64,000 nucleotides of DNA from Sutcliffiella horikoshii DSM 8719 (GTDB taxonomy: Bacteria > Bacillota > Bacilli > Bacillales > Bacillaceae_I), in NCBI GenBank assembly GCA_001648575.1, contig LQXN01000067.1, positions 310,001-374,000 of the forward strand. The letters are read 5' to 3'. The notes beneath the pieces were generated by a model. The model was not told the origin of the DNA. It searched no databases and saw only the letters and a program-made list of their open reading frames with translations. The translations under genes and the position numbers were made by a program. Positions 37,802 through 47,183 of this stretch are shown here, one piece after another. Each line of letters opens with the position of its first letter. The first letter of the stretch is position 1.

Positions 37802-38139
37802 GTCATCACCTCAAGCTGTTTACAGCCACCTATTTGCTGGACAGCAACCAAAGTCTCTTACCGTTATCCTTTGATAACTTCTTTCTATTTATCATACGCT
37901 TTTCCTTTTTCTTGGTGAACAAACTATGAAGACTTGGGTCAATTTAGGTTCTAATTCACTGCCCCATCCACGTATATTGAAAGGTAAGGTAGCTGGACAA
38001 CCTAGTTGCCACTGTATGGGTAATTAATATTATTCTAACAAAAACCCAATCATTCTTGTACAAAAAGATATCCCGAAAATCTAACGCAGAGCGCGTGACG
38101 GTTTTATATCGATGTATTTTAATCAAGGGGGTTAACTGC
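37802..38139. other. Divergent intergenic region between ylbK and ylbJ
   Basis: About 340 bp, AT-rich. It must hold promoters for both genes. No confident sigma-A or sigma-E promoter, repeat or RNA gene was identified. A frame opening at TTG 38056 joins ylbJ but lacks a ribosome binding site. Confidence 0.5.
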
Positions 38140-39378
38140 TTGGATTCTTCAAAATGGAAAACACTGTTTTTTGCTATTATTATTTCCCTACTTACCCTAT
38201 CTCTTATTCTAAACCCTCAAGCTTCTTTTCAAGCCAGTGTAAGGGGTCTCAATATGTGGTGGGACATTGTATTTCCATCTCTCCTTCCATTTTTAATCAT
38301 TAGTGAGCTATTGATTGGTTTCGGTGTAGTTGCTTTTATAGGGGTCCTTCTCGAACCGTTCATGCGCCCTCTCTTCCGGGTGCCAGGTGTCGGTGGCTTT
38401 GTCTGGGCAATGGGAATGGCTTCGGGCTATCCTTCAGGGGCCAAGCTAACTGTTAGGCTCCGACAGGAAAACCAAATCACCCAAATAGAAGGGGAAAGGC
38501 TTGTTTCCTTTACCAATTCCTCCAATCCTCTATTTATTTTCGGAGCGATTGCAGTTGGTTTTTTTCATAATCCTAAAGTGGGGATAATTTTGGCTGCCGC
38601 TCATTATATCGGAAATATATGCGTCGGCTTAGTAATGCGGTTCTATGGCCCACACTACAAGGCAAGGCGGCAAGATGAGGCATCTGATTCATTTAAGAAA
38701 GTTTCCCTAAGGAAGGCTTTCTCTGAGCTTCATAAAACCCGTTTGAAAAACAATAAACCGTTGGGAAAATTGCTAGGTGATGCCGTTCTGTCTTCGGTAC
38801 AAACTTTACTTATGGTCGGTGGCTTCCTCATTTTATTTTCTGTTCTGAACAGTATGCTGTCTCTCGTTTCCGTTACAGCCATACTAGCAGGGATCATCAG
38901 TTTATTACTGACACTGCTTGATATTTCAAAAGATCTTAGCTACCCACTCATATCAGGCCTATTTGAAATTACACTTGGTGGTAAACTGACAAGTGAGGTC
39001 AAGGGTGTAAGTTTAATGGAGCAGATTATTGTAACGAGCTTCTTCCTTGCATTCAGCGGCTTCTCTGTCCAAGCACAGGTTGCAAGTATACTGGCAGAGT
39101 CCGATATTCGATTTAAACCCTTTTTCCTTGCCCGCATTTTGCACGGAACATTTGCTGCAATCATTACTTTTATCCTTTGGGGCCCATTGGAGCGAAAACT
39201 GAATGGATTTGAAAGCGTAAGTGGTGAGGTTCCCGTTTTCTCCCCAATTGTCCCAGAAGGCTTCTGGGAGGATGTGTTAAACCTATTTCAACTGTACGGG
39301 CCTATTTTTACCATTTCCATGCTCTGGATTTACCTGTACCTTCTCATTAAGAGGAACCATATAAAAAACCAGCACTGA
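38140..39378 (+). CDS. ylbJ: Sporulation integral membrane protein YlbJ
   Basis: A 412-residue polytopic protein with two nucleoside-recognition (Gate-like) halves: NMWWDIVFPSLLPFLIISELL near the N-terminus, MASGYPSGAKL and a C-terminal FSGFSVQAQVASI. TTG 38140, 8 nt after AAGGGGG, is chosen. In B. subtilis YlbJ is sigma-E controlled and needed for normal spore formation. Convergent with coaD. Confidence 0.92.
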   Translation: MDSSKWKTLFFAIIISLLTLSLILNPQASFQASVRGLNMWWDIVFPSLLPFLIISELLIGFGVVAFIGVLLEPFMRPLFRVPGVGGFVWAMGMASGYPSGAKLTVRLRQENQITQIEGERLVSFTNSSNPLFIFGAIAVGFFHNPKVGIILAAAHYIGNICVGLVMRFYGPHYKARRQDEASDSFKKVSLRKAFSELHKTRLKNNKPLGKLLGDAVLSSVQTLLMVGGFLILFSVLNSMLSLVSVTAILAGIISLLLTLLDISKDLSYPLISGLFEITLGGKLTSEVKGVSLMEQIIVTSFFLAFSGFSVQAQVASILAESDIRFKPFFLARILHGTFAAIITFILWGPLERKLNGFESVSGEVPVFSPIVPEGFWEDVLNLFQLYGPIFTISMLWIYLYLLIKRNHIKNQH

Positions 39379-39396
39379 TATCTAAATCAGTGCTGG
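39369..39396. terminator. Bidirectional terminator between ylbJ and coaD
   Basis: CCAGCACTGAT and ATCAGTGCTGG pair over 11 bp. It overlaps the ylbJ stop codon; A-rich sequence on the left provides the T-run for the minus strand. Confidence 0.82.
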
Positions 39397-39403
39397 GAAG
39401 ATT

Positions 39404-40466
<1,063 letters not shown>

Positions 40467-40615
40467 TGTATCACCATACTTTATTTCTAGAATGCCAATC
40501 ATCAATATCCTATCATATTCGACAAGAAATTCAAAAGTATTTCTCAAGCTCTTGAAAGATTGATTTAACTAATATCCATTATTTGAAGTCTTCCTGTGGA
40601 TTATTATGTTGCGAA

Positions 40616-40868
40616 GGGAGCAAGGAAACGTCGAGCGTCGCCCGGACATGCTCTCTATAAGATAAAACTAATGTGTATAGCATTCTCTAATTTTGTTCAT
40701 ACTGAGTTATAACAACATCCTTTCGTGTGATGTTGTTGCCAACCGCGGAGAAGACTTACGTTTCCCCATAAGTTCTTCCTCCGGTTTCTCCTCTCCCTTT
40801 GCCTTCTTAACCTTGATTTTTCAAGGGATGGAAGGACCCTGCCCGGACATCCGAGCAGGGTTTTTTTT
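40616..40868 (+). ncRNA. Candidate structured small RNA ending in a terminator
   Basis: Five hairpins follow one another on the plus strand: 40616-40655 (GGGAGCA/TGCTCTC), 40711-40737 (AACAACATC/GATGTTGTT), 40741-40786 (AACC-GGAG-AAGA-CTTA with TAAG-TCTT-CTCC-GGTT, small bulges), 40811-40826 (CCTTGA/TCAAGG), and 40837-40860 (CCCTGC/GCAGGG with inner CGG/CCG) followed by eight T. No annotated plus-strand gene needs this terminator. Both neighbours are on the minus strand. No promoter was identified with confidence and no known RNA family recognised. Confidence 0.5.
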
Positions 40869-40880
40869 AGATTCCAATTA

Positions 40881-41201
40881 TTAGATCGGAAGATCAAAAT
40901 CAACCAAACCGTCTAGAGGTGCTTCACATTGAATCATGCACACCTCACTCCATTCCCCTTCACTCATCAACCCTTTCTCTGAGACATACCCTTCAAGCTC
41001 TTCTAAACTGCTATTTTCCAATTGTTTTTCTTCATCCTTTGAAAGCAATCCTTCAGATACTAAGTAGTATAGAATACCGGTAACAAGCATCCCTTTGATA
41101 GGCAGTCCATTTACCTTTTCAGCAGGCTTTTTTCCAAAAAAATGATCATGGACATACAATATTATCATGCTTGCAATTAGCACCAAGGTAAACCACATCA
41201 T
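40881..41201 (-). CDS. Small membrane protein of unknown function
   Basis: A 106-residue protein with one N-terminal membrane segment (about 1-18) followed by a soluble, acidic region rich in Glu and Leu (KDEEKQLENSSLEELEGYV) and ending LDGLVDFDLPI. ATG 41201 is set by GGGAGG upstream. It has the look of a short anchored protein with a SHOCT-like helical tail, but no family was recognised. It sits between rsmD and an unknown plus-strand gene. Confidence 0.7.
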   Translation of the reverse strand: MMWFTLVLIASMIILYVHDHFFGKKPAEKVNGLPIKGMLVTGILYYLVSEGLLSKDEEKQLENSSLEELEGYVSEKGLMSEGEWSEVCMIQCEAPLDGLVDFDLPI

Positions 41202-41303
41202 CGGCAAACCTCCCTCTTTGTTTGGATTCTCTTCAATTTTCCAAGTTTACATGGTAAAGTATGTTTTGTGTAAAGTACGAGCTGCTTTGAGAGGAGAAAA
41301 AAT

Positions 41304-41693
41304 ATGATACAACGATTTATAGAACTTGGAGAAGGGTATTCTGATATATATGAGCTTTTGGAGGTGGCAAGAAGCAATAAAGACAGACTGAAACACTTGA
41401 TCATGCTGCATACCGTCAAAAACGGACGGGATGTGTCTTCGTTTGTAGCAGTAATGAATCCTACAAATCCGGGGGATTTCCAAGCCCTTTATATTTGTTT
41501 GGAAGGCATTCCTAATCATAAACTCCAACCAAATAAACGAGCTGAACTTTTTCAAGAAGTAGCAAAGGAACTAGACAAGGAAATCATTCAATTTGATGTT
41601 AAACCTTCAGATACTTTTGCTGAAAAAGAGCTTTTTTTTCAGTATTTAATCGGTATACTGCGGTTAAATCATTATATTCCCGCATTAAGATAA
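41304..41693 (+). CDS. Conserved hypothetical protein, possibly DUF7147 family
   Basis: A 129-residue soluble protein beginning MIQRFIELGEGYSDIYELLEVA. GAGAGGAG precedes the ATG. It has no membrane segment or known catalytic motif. It resembles a small Bacillus family that has been misannotated as methylthioribose kinase; from memory this is DUF7147, which I cannot verify. Located divergently from the preceding membrane gene and convergent with ylbG. Confidence 0.75.
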   Translation: MIQRFIELGEGYSDIYELLEVARSNKDRLKHLIMLHTVKNGRDVSSFVAVMNPTNPGDFQALYICLEGIPNHKLQPNKRAELFQEVAKELDKEIIQFDVKPSDTFAEKELFFQYLIGILRLNHYIPALR

Positions 41694-41707
41694 TCATGAA
41701 ACATAAA

Positions 41708-41746
41708 AAGCAGTACAAAACCTAATTCCTTAAGTTTGTACTGCTT
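41708..41746. terminator. Terminator between the DUF7147-like gene and ylbG
   Basis: AAGCAGTACAAA pairs with TTTGTACTGCTT over 12 bp, preceded by A and followed by T-rich sequence, so it can act in both directions. Confidence 0.85.
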
Positions 41747-41799
41747 CTTCTATACTTTTACAAAAGTCCATTTTCCTCCAACTTGGGAAAGGAGTCTAT

Positions 41800-42075
41800 C
41801 TATAAGCCCATTTTGTAATCATATTCCTTCGCTTTATCAGGTCTTGAATTTTCATAATGAGTTTTAATGGAGGGTTTATGGGATACCTCCACTTTCTTGA
41901 CATAGGATTGCCTGTTCAGTTTCTCCACAAGCGCATCTGTATCTTCGCTGTTACAATAGAACAGGACATATTTTAGTTTTTTGGATATATAAATGACATT
42001 TCCGTACCGTCTTAATAATTTGGCTTGTTTCAGAGAATGAAGCCATACGACAATGCCTTGTCTTTGTGATAGCAT
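41800..42075 (-). CDS. ylbG: YlbG family protein (DUF2129)
   Basis: A 91-residue protein (MLSQRQGIVVWLHSLKQAKLLRRYGNV...) matching the YlbG/DUF2129 family in length and in the conserved stretch ISKKLKYVLFYCN. AAGGGG precedes the ATG. Function unknown. Confidence 0.9.
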   Translation of the reverse strand: MLSQRQGIVVWLHSLKQAKLLRRYGNVIYISKKLKYVLFYCNSEDTDALVEKLNRQSYVKKVEVSHKPSIKTHYENSRPDKAKEYDYKMGL

Positions 42076-42267
42076 AGAATTTACCCCTTTATAATGAATC
42101 TTTCACTTTATATATGGTTGTTTTCTTATACCTAGTAGCTTTTTCGCATTAATTTATATATAAACGTATTATTTTATAGTTTAGCATGAATGGAAATATT
42201 ATGACATAGTTTAAGCAATCGAAATATGAGAATATTCCTTCACTAATTTTAGGAAAGGGTGTTTCTG

Positions 42268-42603
42268 GTGGAACTCGAGCAAATCTGGGATACGTTTCTG
42301 GAAGAACTTAATAAAAATGAACTGGTAGTAGATTGCTTTCATAAAAAAGTAGCAGGTATACCATTTTTATATGTACAAATTCAAACTGGCCATGTATTCG
42401 GCTGGGAGGAAAAGGGGCGATCTTTTATTCATGTATGCTCAAAAAAAGCAATGTTTAAAAAAAAGGTGACCGCTGAAACTCATTTTTTTCGTCGCCAGGA
42501 TAATCTCTTTGTTTACCGGCATCGGTTCTATGTACCACAAGAAAAAATGTTCTGTTGTGGAAATCTTTGTGAAGATTGTATCCGATTAAGGAAAAAAGCC
42601 TGA
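42268..42603 (+). CDS. Hypothetical protein with C-terminal Cys cluster
   Basis: A 111-residue soluble protein. GTG 42268 is taken as start because AGGAAAGGG lies 8 nt upstream. The C-terminus carries CCGNLCEDC, four cysteines that could bind a metal. No family was recognised. It is divergent from ylbG and convergent with ylbF. Confidence 0.65.
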   Translation: MELEQIWDTFLEELNKNELVVDCFHKKVAGIPFLYVQIQTGHVFGWEEKGRSFIHVCSKKAMFKKKVTAETHFFRRQDNLFVYRHRFYVPQEKMFCCGNLCEDCIRLRKKA

Positions 42604-42650
42604 AAAAAGAAGCTGCAACGTCACAGCTCCTCTAGTATTTCCATAGCTTT

Positions 42651-43103
42651 TTAGCTAGCTTTGCAGCCACATCCGCCACCAGAACCGCAACCTCCGCCGC
42701 AGCTTGTCATGGAATCGAAAAACGGATTTCCTGTAGGGACTTTTACGTTATCCGACACTGCCTTCCCAATCATTACACTTATTTCATCCAAGGTTTTTTG
42801 GATGGCATCCTCCGCTTCCTTGAAAGCGTGAATGGTTTCGTGAAGATCCACCTTCCGCTTCAATTCACGTGTTTCGAGGGTTACTTTACGATAATCAGGA
42901 TGATACTTCCCGAATCTCTGCACTTCCTCATATCTTTCTTTTATAGAATCAAAAGCACGTATAAGCTCCTGTGCTTCTTGGTCATGTTGTAAATTATATA
43001 GACAGCGATGATAGTCTTCAGCAAGCTCGGACTGCCAAATCATCTTCGCCAATTCTTCTGCTTTTTCGACCATTTGAACATGCTCAAAAGTAGCAATCAT
43101 CAT
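42651..43103 (-). CDS. ricF: RicF/YlbF, subunit of the RicAFT (Y-complex) RNase Y regulator
   Basis: A 150-residue YlbF family helical protein (start ATG 43103, GGAGGTG upstream). Conserved stretches RFGKYHPDYRKV and VKVPTGNPFFDSM are followed by a C-terminal cysteine cluster CGGGCGSGGGCGC that in B. subtilis helps hold a [4Fe-4S] cluster. With YmcA (RicA) and YaaT (RicT) it steers RNase Y mRNA cleavage and affects sporulation, competence and biofilm entry. Confidence 0.94.
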   Translation of the reverse strand: MMIATFEHVQMVEKAEELAKMIWQSELAEDYHRCLYNLQHDQEAQELIRAFDSIKERYEEVQRFGKYHPDYRKVTLETRELKRKVDLHETIHAFKEAEDAIQKTLDEISVMIGKAVSDNVKVPTGNPFFDSMTSCGGGCGSGGGCGCKAS

Positions 43104-43169
43104 GGAATACACCTCCAACACCATCATACCATGTTTTAGCAAAGAAGTGTAATAGCCTTATTTAAGGAA

Positions 43170-43598
43170 TCAAATCTCCACACGGAAGATTTCTTCAATA
43201 CCATACTCTGACTCGTCATTATGCAGCAACAAAACTTTGATTTCATGCATGCCTTCTGGGATGCCCTTTAAGATGAATGCACCACTTGTAAAAGTATCAA
43301 ATCGTTTTCCATCAAGAAAGACCGCTACCTGTCCCTCTCCATGTTTTTTCTTGTTTTCCTCAGATTGAAAATGAAAATCAGGAGTAACAATACACTCCAT
43401 ATAAATATTGGAGCCTTTTACTCGATGATGAACAGCCATGGAAAGTCCCTTTTGCTTGCTTCCGGATTGGTGTGAGAGCACCTCCATTACTTCCCCTGGT
43501 GAACTCACTTCACTTTCGGGTTTCTGCTGATCTTCCTTACATCCACCAAGGGTGATGGTGAATAGACAAATAAGGATTAGAATTAAGTTTTTCTTCAC
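43170..43598 (-). CDS. Putative lipoprotein, unknown function
   Basis: A 142-residue protein with a signal peptide and lipobox ITLGGC (Cys at about 20). The mature part has an Ig-like beta pattern ending FILKGIPEGMHEIKVLLLHND, reminiscent of domains that present a small beta sandwich outside the membrane. The start is GTG 43598 with AAAGGAGAG upstream. It has no counterpart in the B. subtilis ylb cluster and was not assigned to a family. Confidence 0.75.
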   Translation of the reverse strand: MKKNLILILICLFTITLGGCKEDQQKPESEVSSPGEVMEVLSHQSGSKQKGLSMAVHHRVKGSNIYMECIVTPDFHFQSEENKKKHGEGQVAVFLDGKRFDTFTSGAFILKGIPEGMHEIKVLLLHNDESEYGIEEIFRVEI

Positions 43599-43681
43599 AA
43601 TTTACTCTCCTTTCTTAAACTGTATTAGCGTTAGTTTGGGAAAGGAGAAACCATTCTATGCGAATAAGCATCAATTAAAAA

Positions 43682-44188
43682 AGCTCCCATAGTTATATGG
43701 GAAATTCAGATTGTTGACAAACCATAAAATTGTAAGGTTATCTGTTGGAACAAGTTGATTTCCGTTGCAGGAGTTTCGCTTTCCAGCGGGCGGTCCGTAA
43801 GCCTCCTCACAACGTTTCAGGGGTCTTACCAGTCCCTTCCTCCCGCAGGAGTCTACACTCCTTCCACTACAATCAACAGGGAATTTCTATCTCGAAAATA
43901 ACTTTGTCTACACACTGAAGCTCCCATAGTTATTTGGGAGCTTCAGACTGTTGACAAAGCCCTAAATATTTTTAAATTTGCATTCTGCTGTTGATCTTCG
44001 TTCCAGGCGCTTCGCTTTTCGCGGGCGGTCCGGAAGCCTCCTCGGGCTTACGCCCTGCGGGGTCTTCCCTGTCCCTTCCTCCCGCAGAAGTCTGCGCGCC
44101 TTCCACTACGATCAACACAGGTTTTGCATATCTCAAAGATAAAATAACTTTGTCTACACACTGAAGCTCCCATTATTATGTGGGAGCT
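43682..44188. repeat. Two family A repeats in tandem separated and flanked by three ylbE terminator hairpins
   Basis: The elements are 43706-43918 (213 bp) and 43943-44164 (222 bp), both in inverted orientation (TCAGATTGTTGACAAA or TCAGACTGTTGACAAA at left, TTTGTCTACACACTGA at right). Three 24-bp hairpins of type AGCTCCCATAGTTAT...GGGAGCT lie at 43682-43705, 43919-43942 and 44165-44188. The outer left copy has lost its GCT end. The right one is the terminator directly after ylbE. No coding potential. Confidence 0.9.
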
Positions 44189-44198
44189 TGTTAAGGTG

Positions 44199-44438
44199 TC
44201 AATCCATGTTTTTCATTGTTTGGAACATATGGACCATCATGGAAGCCATTTGAACGGAGTTTTGAAACTTCTCCACTTTATGTGGGATTGTCTGTTTGTA
44301 ATAATGCATGGAGGATAATTCAAAGTCATTTAGCTTCTCGGGATTTCTTGTCAAGGTCCTATACCATAAAGGTTGTTCCCTTAAGTAGCTTTTTAACGTT
44401 TTCTTTTTTTGAATGTACTCATAGAGGTCTTTTCTCAT
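44199..44438 (-). CDS. ylbE: YlbE-like protein
   Basis: A 79-residue protein starting MRKDLYEYIQKKK (ATG 44438, GGATGAG upstream), containing REQPLWYRTLTRNP and ending with a Met-rich helix (SVQMASMMVHMFQTMKN). It matches YlbE in length and position next to ylbD. Function unknown; probably cotranscribed with ylbD, 15 bp upstream. Confidence 0.9.
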   Translation of the reverse strand: MRKDLYEYIQKKKTLKSYLREQPLWYRTLTRNPEKLNDFELSSMHYYKQTIPHKVEKFQNSVQMASMMVHMFQTMKNMD

Positions 44439-44453
44439 GTATCTCATCCATTC

Positions 44454-44855
44454 CTAGTCTTTTCGAAATGAAAACGGATTTTTTGCACCTTGTGCAGTAG
44501 AACTTCCTTTCCCTGTGGTCGGGATGAACTGCTGGATCAGTTGCTGGATATTGCCGATAGCCGAATTGACATTCGTTAAATGATACTGCATTTGATTCAT
44601 ATCCATTTTCTTCAACGATTGCAGCAATTGAGGAATAACATCAGATTTTGCTCCCTTGTCAGATGTTTTATCCTCTCCAGCACCATCTTCGCGGAAGCTC
44701 TTCCAACTTTCATCCTCCTCCCCGATCAGGTACCATTCCTCAAATAATTCCTGCCATGTTTTCTTTTTGCTTTTTACTTCCTCTGACAGCTTCGGGTGCT
44801 TTTTTACAAACTCCTTGAACTTTTCTATGCTAGGATGTTTTTGTTTAGTTGCCAT
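44454..44855 (-). CDS. ylbD: Spore coat protein YlbD
   Basis: A 133-residue YlbD family protein (KEFVKKHPKLSEEVKSKKKTWQ, then VIPQLLQSLKKMDM and a C-terminal FIPTTGKGSS). B. subtilis YlbD is a coat protein made under mother-cell control. GAGAGGTGAG precedes the ATG. Confidence 0.9.
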   Translation of the reverse strand: MATKQKHPSIEKFKEFVKKHPKLSEEVKSKKKTWQELFEEWYLIGEEDESWKSFREDGAGEDKTSDKGAKSDVIPQLLQSLKKMDMNQMQYHLTNVNSAIGNIQQLIQQFIPTTGKGSSTAQGAKNPFSFRKD

Positions 44856-44992
44856 TCTCTCACCTCTCTTCTACATATATGCCTAGTTTATTTTATTGTA
44901 AGAAGGAAAAAAGCGTTCGCCTATTTTTCTTTTCTTCCGTCCCTTCCATTGTTAAGATGTAAATAGACTTTTGAGAAGAAAGAAGGACTAAA

Positions 44993-45481
44993 ATGATGGA
45001 TATCAGTCAGCAATGGGACAATTTTTTAAATGATGCAACAGAAGAAGAGATAGAGGCGGCTTCCTTATTCCTTGCCAGTATGGAAAGAAAAAGAGCTGGG
45101 TTAAATGGCACTCATATAGGGGCATTGATGGGAATAACGAGCGAATATCAGGAACCTGATACATTGACAATGGAGATCCCCAACACAGTACTTTTACAAA
45201 ACTCCCTTGATATCTTACATGGGGGCTTAACTGCTACTTTGCTTGATTCGGCAATGGGGACCCTTGCATTCAAATTGATACCAGAAGATAAAGCGGCCGT
45301 TACAACAGAAATGAAGGTTAATTACGTAGCAAAAGGAGTGGGCAAACATTTCAAATGTGTGGCTTCTGTCATACACAAAGGGTCCAAGCTACTTGTAATG
45401 GAAGGGAAAGTTTATCGCAGTGATGGTGCTCTAATTGCACATGCGACCGGAAGCTTTTTTGTGATTTCAAAGAAAAGCTAG
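44993..45481 (+). CDS. PaaI/hotdog-fold thioesterase
   Basis: A 162-residue hotdog protein with the helix motif ILHGGLTATLLDSAMGTLA, whose His-Gly-Gly and following Asp form the typical active site, and KVNYVAKGVGKHFKC. It probably hydrolyses acyl- or aroyl-CoA; the substrate is not clear. It is the first of a two-gene plus-strand operon divergent from ylbD. Confidence 0.88.
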   Translation: MMDISQQWDNFLNDATEEEIEAASLFLASMERKRAGLNGTHIGALMGITSEYQEPDTLTMEIPNTVLLQNSLDILHGGLTATLLDSAMGTLAFKLIPEDKAAVTTEMKVNYVAKGVGKHFKCVASVIHKGSKLLVMEGKVYRSDGALIAHATGSFFVISKKS

Positions 45482-45496
45482 GAAGGGAGAAGGATA

Positions 45497-45871
45497 ATGG
45501 TTACTGCTGTAGTCATTCCTATTCTGATTATTTACTTTTATTGGATAACAAGAAAAGAGGCAGGTAAACAGAAGGAACGATGGGAAAACCTTTGTAAGTT
45601 CCCCCTGGAATCAAGGGTGGAAGGAAAAGTAATTCAACTAAATACGGAACGGAAACGTTTCTACCATCAATTATATACGCTGGATACTACCATTCGGATA
45701 CAAGGTAGTGATAAAACCATAACTGTTGTACATAAGCAACCGTTCATGTCTTCAACCCAGTCCCCTTCCATTTCGCTTGGTGAGCACATAATAGTAAATG
45801 GACGTTGGGAAAACGACCTATTCCTTGTGGGAGAAATCATTACAAAAAACAAAGAAGGACAGCCCAAGTAG
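45497..45871 (+). CDS. Hypothetical membrane-anchored protein
   Basis: A 124-residue protein with one N-terminal membrane segment (residues 2-17) and a soluble beta-rich domain, perhaps OB-like (GKVIQLNTER... then GEHIIVNGRWENDLFLVGEI). AAGGGAGAAGG precedes the ATG, 15 bp after the thioesterase, so they are likely cotranscribed. No family recognised. Confidence 0.7.
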   Translation: MVTAVVIPILIIYFYWITRKEAGKQKERWENLCKFPLESRVEGKVIQLNTERKRFYHQLYTLDTTIRIQGSDKTITVVHKQPFMSSTQSPSISLGEHIIVNGRWENDLFLVGEIITKNKEGQPK

Positions 45872-45886
45872 AGTGGCTGTCTTCTT
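45853..45886 (+). terminator. Terminator of the thioesterase operon
   Basis: AGAAGGACAGCC pairs with GGCTGTCTTCT (one bulge), followed by TTTT. The stem overlaps the last codons of the preceding gene. Confidence 0.75.
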
Positions 45887-45891
45887 TTAAT

Positions 45892-46075
45892 AAGGCTCTT
45901 TTCTCAAAGATTGTTGCTAATTATGGATGAAAAGTCGGCAATTGGACTTTTGCTTTCATAGTCTTGAATTTGCAAGAAGTATTCATAGCATAACAGGGTA
46001 AAGAGCACGATAGTAAGTAATATAACGGGCTGATTGGAAAATACGAAAAGCAACAAAGTATAAGAAAACAGCCTT
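45892..46075 (+). repeat. Family C repeat, intact copy 1
   Basis: A 184-bp element starting AAGGCTCTTTTCTCAAAG and ending AAGAAAACAGCCTT; the ends are inverted repeats (AAGGCT[C/G]TTTTCT). It aligns along its whole length with the reverse complement of 50340-50524, sharing GAAAAGTCGGCAATTGGACTT, ATAGTCTTGAATTTGCAAG and TAACGGGCTGATTGGAAAAT. It starts 6 bp after a terminator. Confidence 0.88.
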
Positions 46076-46121
46076 CAATAATGTTCTTTTCTCATATATT
46101 GGTGAGTGGAAAGTCGCGGTA

Positions 46122-47183
46122 CTACCAAGTTTCGATGAAATTCTGAGTATAATACTTCTCATTTACACCAACACCCAAATGCGTAAATCTTGGATTAAGC
46201 AACGTGTTCCTGTGCCCCTCACTATTTAACCAACCTTCAACAGCAGCAACCCCATCAACATACTTTGCAGCGATATTCTCACCTGCAAGGCGAAACGCTA
46301 CATCCCCTTCCATTAACCTGTCTGTCAAAGTTCCTCTTGTGGGAGAGGTATGGGAAAAGTAGTTGCCCTGCCTCATATCCTTGCTATGTGAGTAGGCTAC
46401 TTCAGCAGTATCTCCATCCCATTTTACTGGATCAAGGTCAAAACGGGCTCTTATTATGTTTGTAAAATCGATGATCTGCTTTGCATTGCCTTCCTCCACC
46501 ATTGTCCATTCCTCTACTGTCAGCTCCCTTGCATCAAGCAAAGGACCTCTATAAACAAGCTCATATGGTCGCTGTTTTATTAATGTTTCATCATTCATAT
46601 ACCGTACACTCGACAACTCTTGTTCAAAGTCATCAAAATATAGTTGTACATACATATCCTCCACCTTGATTAAGGGGCGGGTCTTCATTTCTTCAGGCTT
46701 TATCTGAAATTGATAGGATCCATCCTTATGATCCACTGTAACGCTCTCAGAAAATCCATATTTTTCATTCAATGATTCATAGGATTGTCCTATTTCAAAC
46801 AATTCATGTTTGTTCTCATTTCCTGTCCCGAAAACGGTCACTACTTTTCCGTCACTTACTCCAAATTGCATATAATTTGCTAGGTTCTGGTTGTATATCC
46901 ACCATTCATAATCATAGGAAGATAAGTCTTTTCGGTCAGGTTCACCAAAATCGTCCACCAAATCACCTGCATTTTTTCCCATATAAGAAGCCAAACCATC
47001 TATATTTTCATTCATCTGAATTTCTGATTGAACAAATGCTTTTTCCTCTGATTCTCTTTTTTCGGGGGTAATCTGACCACTAAGAGGTTGTTCCTTTATG
47101 AAACTTTCTAATTCATGAGGTTCAACATTTACAAATAGATACAAACAGAATGCTATAAACAATAAGAAGAATAAACCTCTCAT
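46122..47183 (-). CDS. ylbC: CAP-domain protein YlbC
   Basis: A 353-residue protein with an N-terminal membrane segment or signal (1-18), a CAP-associated middle domain (about 60-210) and a C-terminal CAP/SCP domain with the signatures YSHSKDMRQGNYFSHTSP, RLAGENIAAKY and WLNSEGHRNTLLNPRFTHLGVG. These are extracytoplasmic domains of unclear activity in Bacillus. Position corresponds to ylbC. Confidence 0.92.
   Translation of the reverse strand: MRGLFFLLFIAFCLYLFVNVEPHELESFIKEQPLSGQITPEKRESEEKAFVQSEIQMNENIDGLASYMGKNAGDLVDDFGEPDRKDLSSYDYEWWIYNQNLANYMQFGVSDGKVVTVFGTGNENKHELFEIGQSYESLNEKYGFSESVTVDHKDGSYQFQIKPEEMKTRPLIKVEDMYVQLYFDDFEQELSSVRYMNDETLIKQRPYELVYRGPLLDARELTVEEWTMVEEGNAKQIIDFTNIIRARFDLDPVKWDGDTAEVAYSHSKDMRQGNYFSHTSPTRGTLTDRLMEGDVAFRLAGENIAAKYVDGVAAVEGWLNSEGHRNTLLNPRFTHLGVGVNEKYYTQNFIETW

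Noticed and set aside
40697-40903. Minus-strand frames in the candidate RNA region, including a 20-codon frame after GGAGGAAG at about 40784-40777
   Set aside because: The strong hairpins, the terminator oriented for the plus strand and the lack of protein-like composition favour RNA; a very short peptide cannot be excluded.
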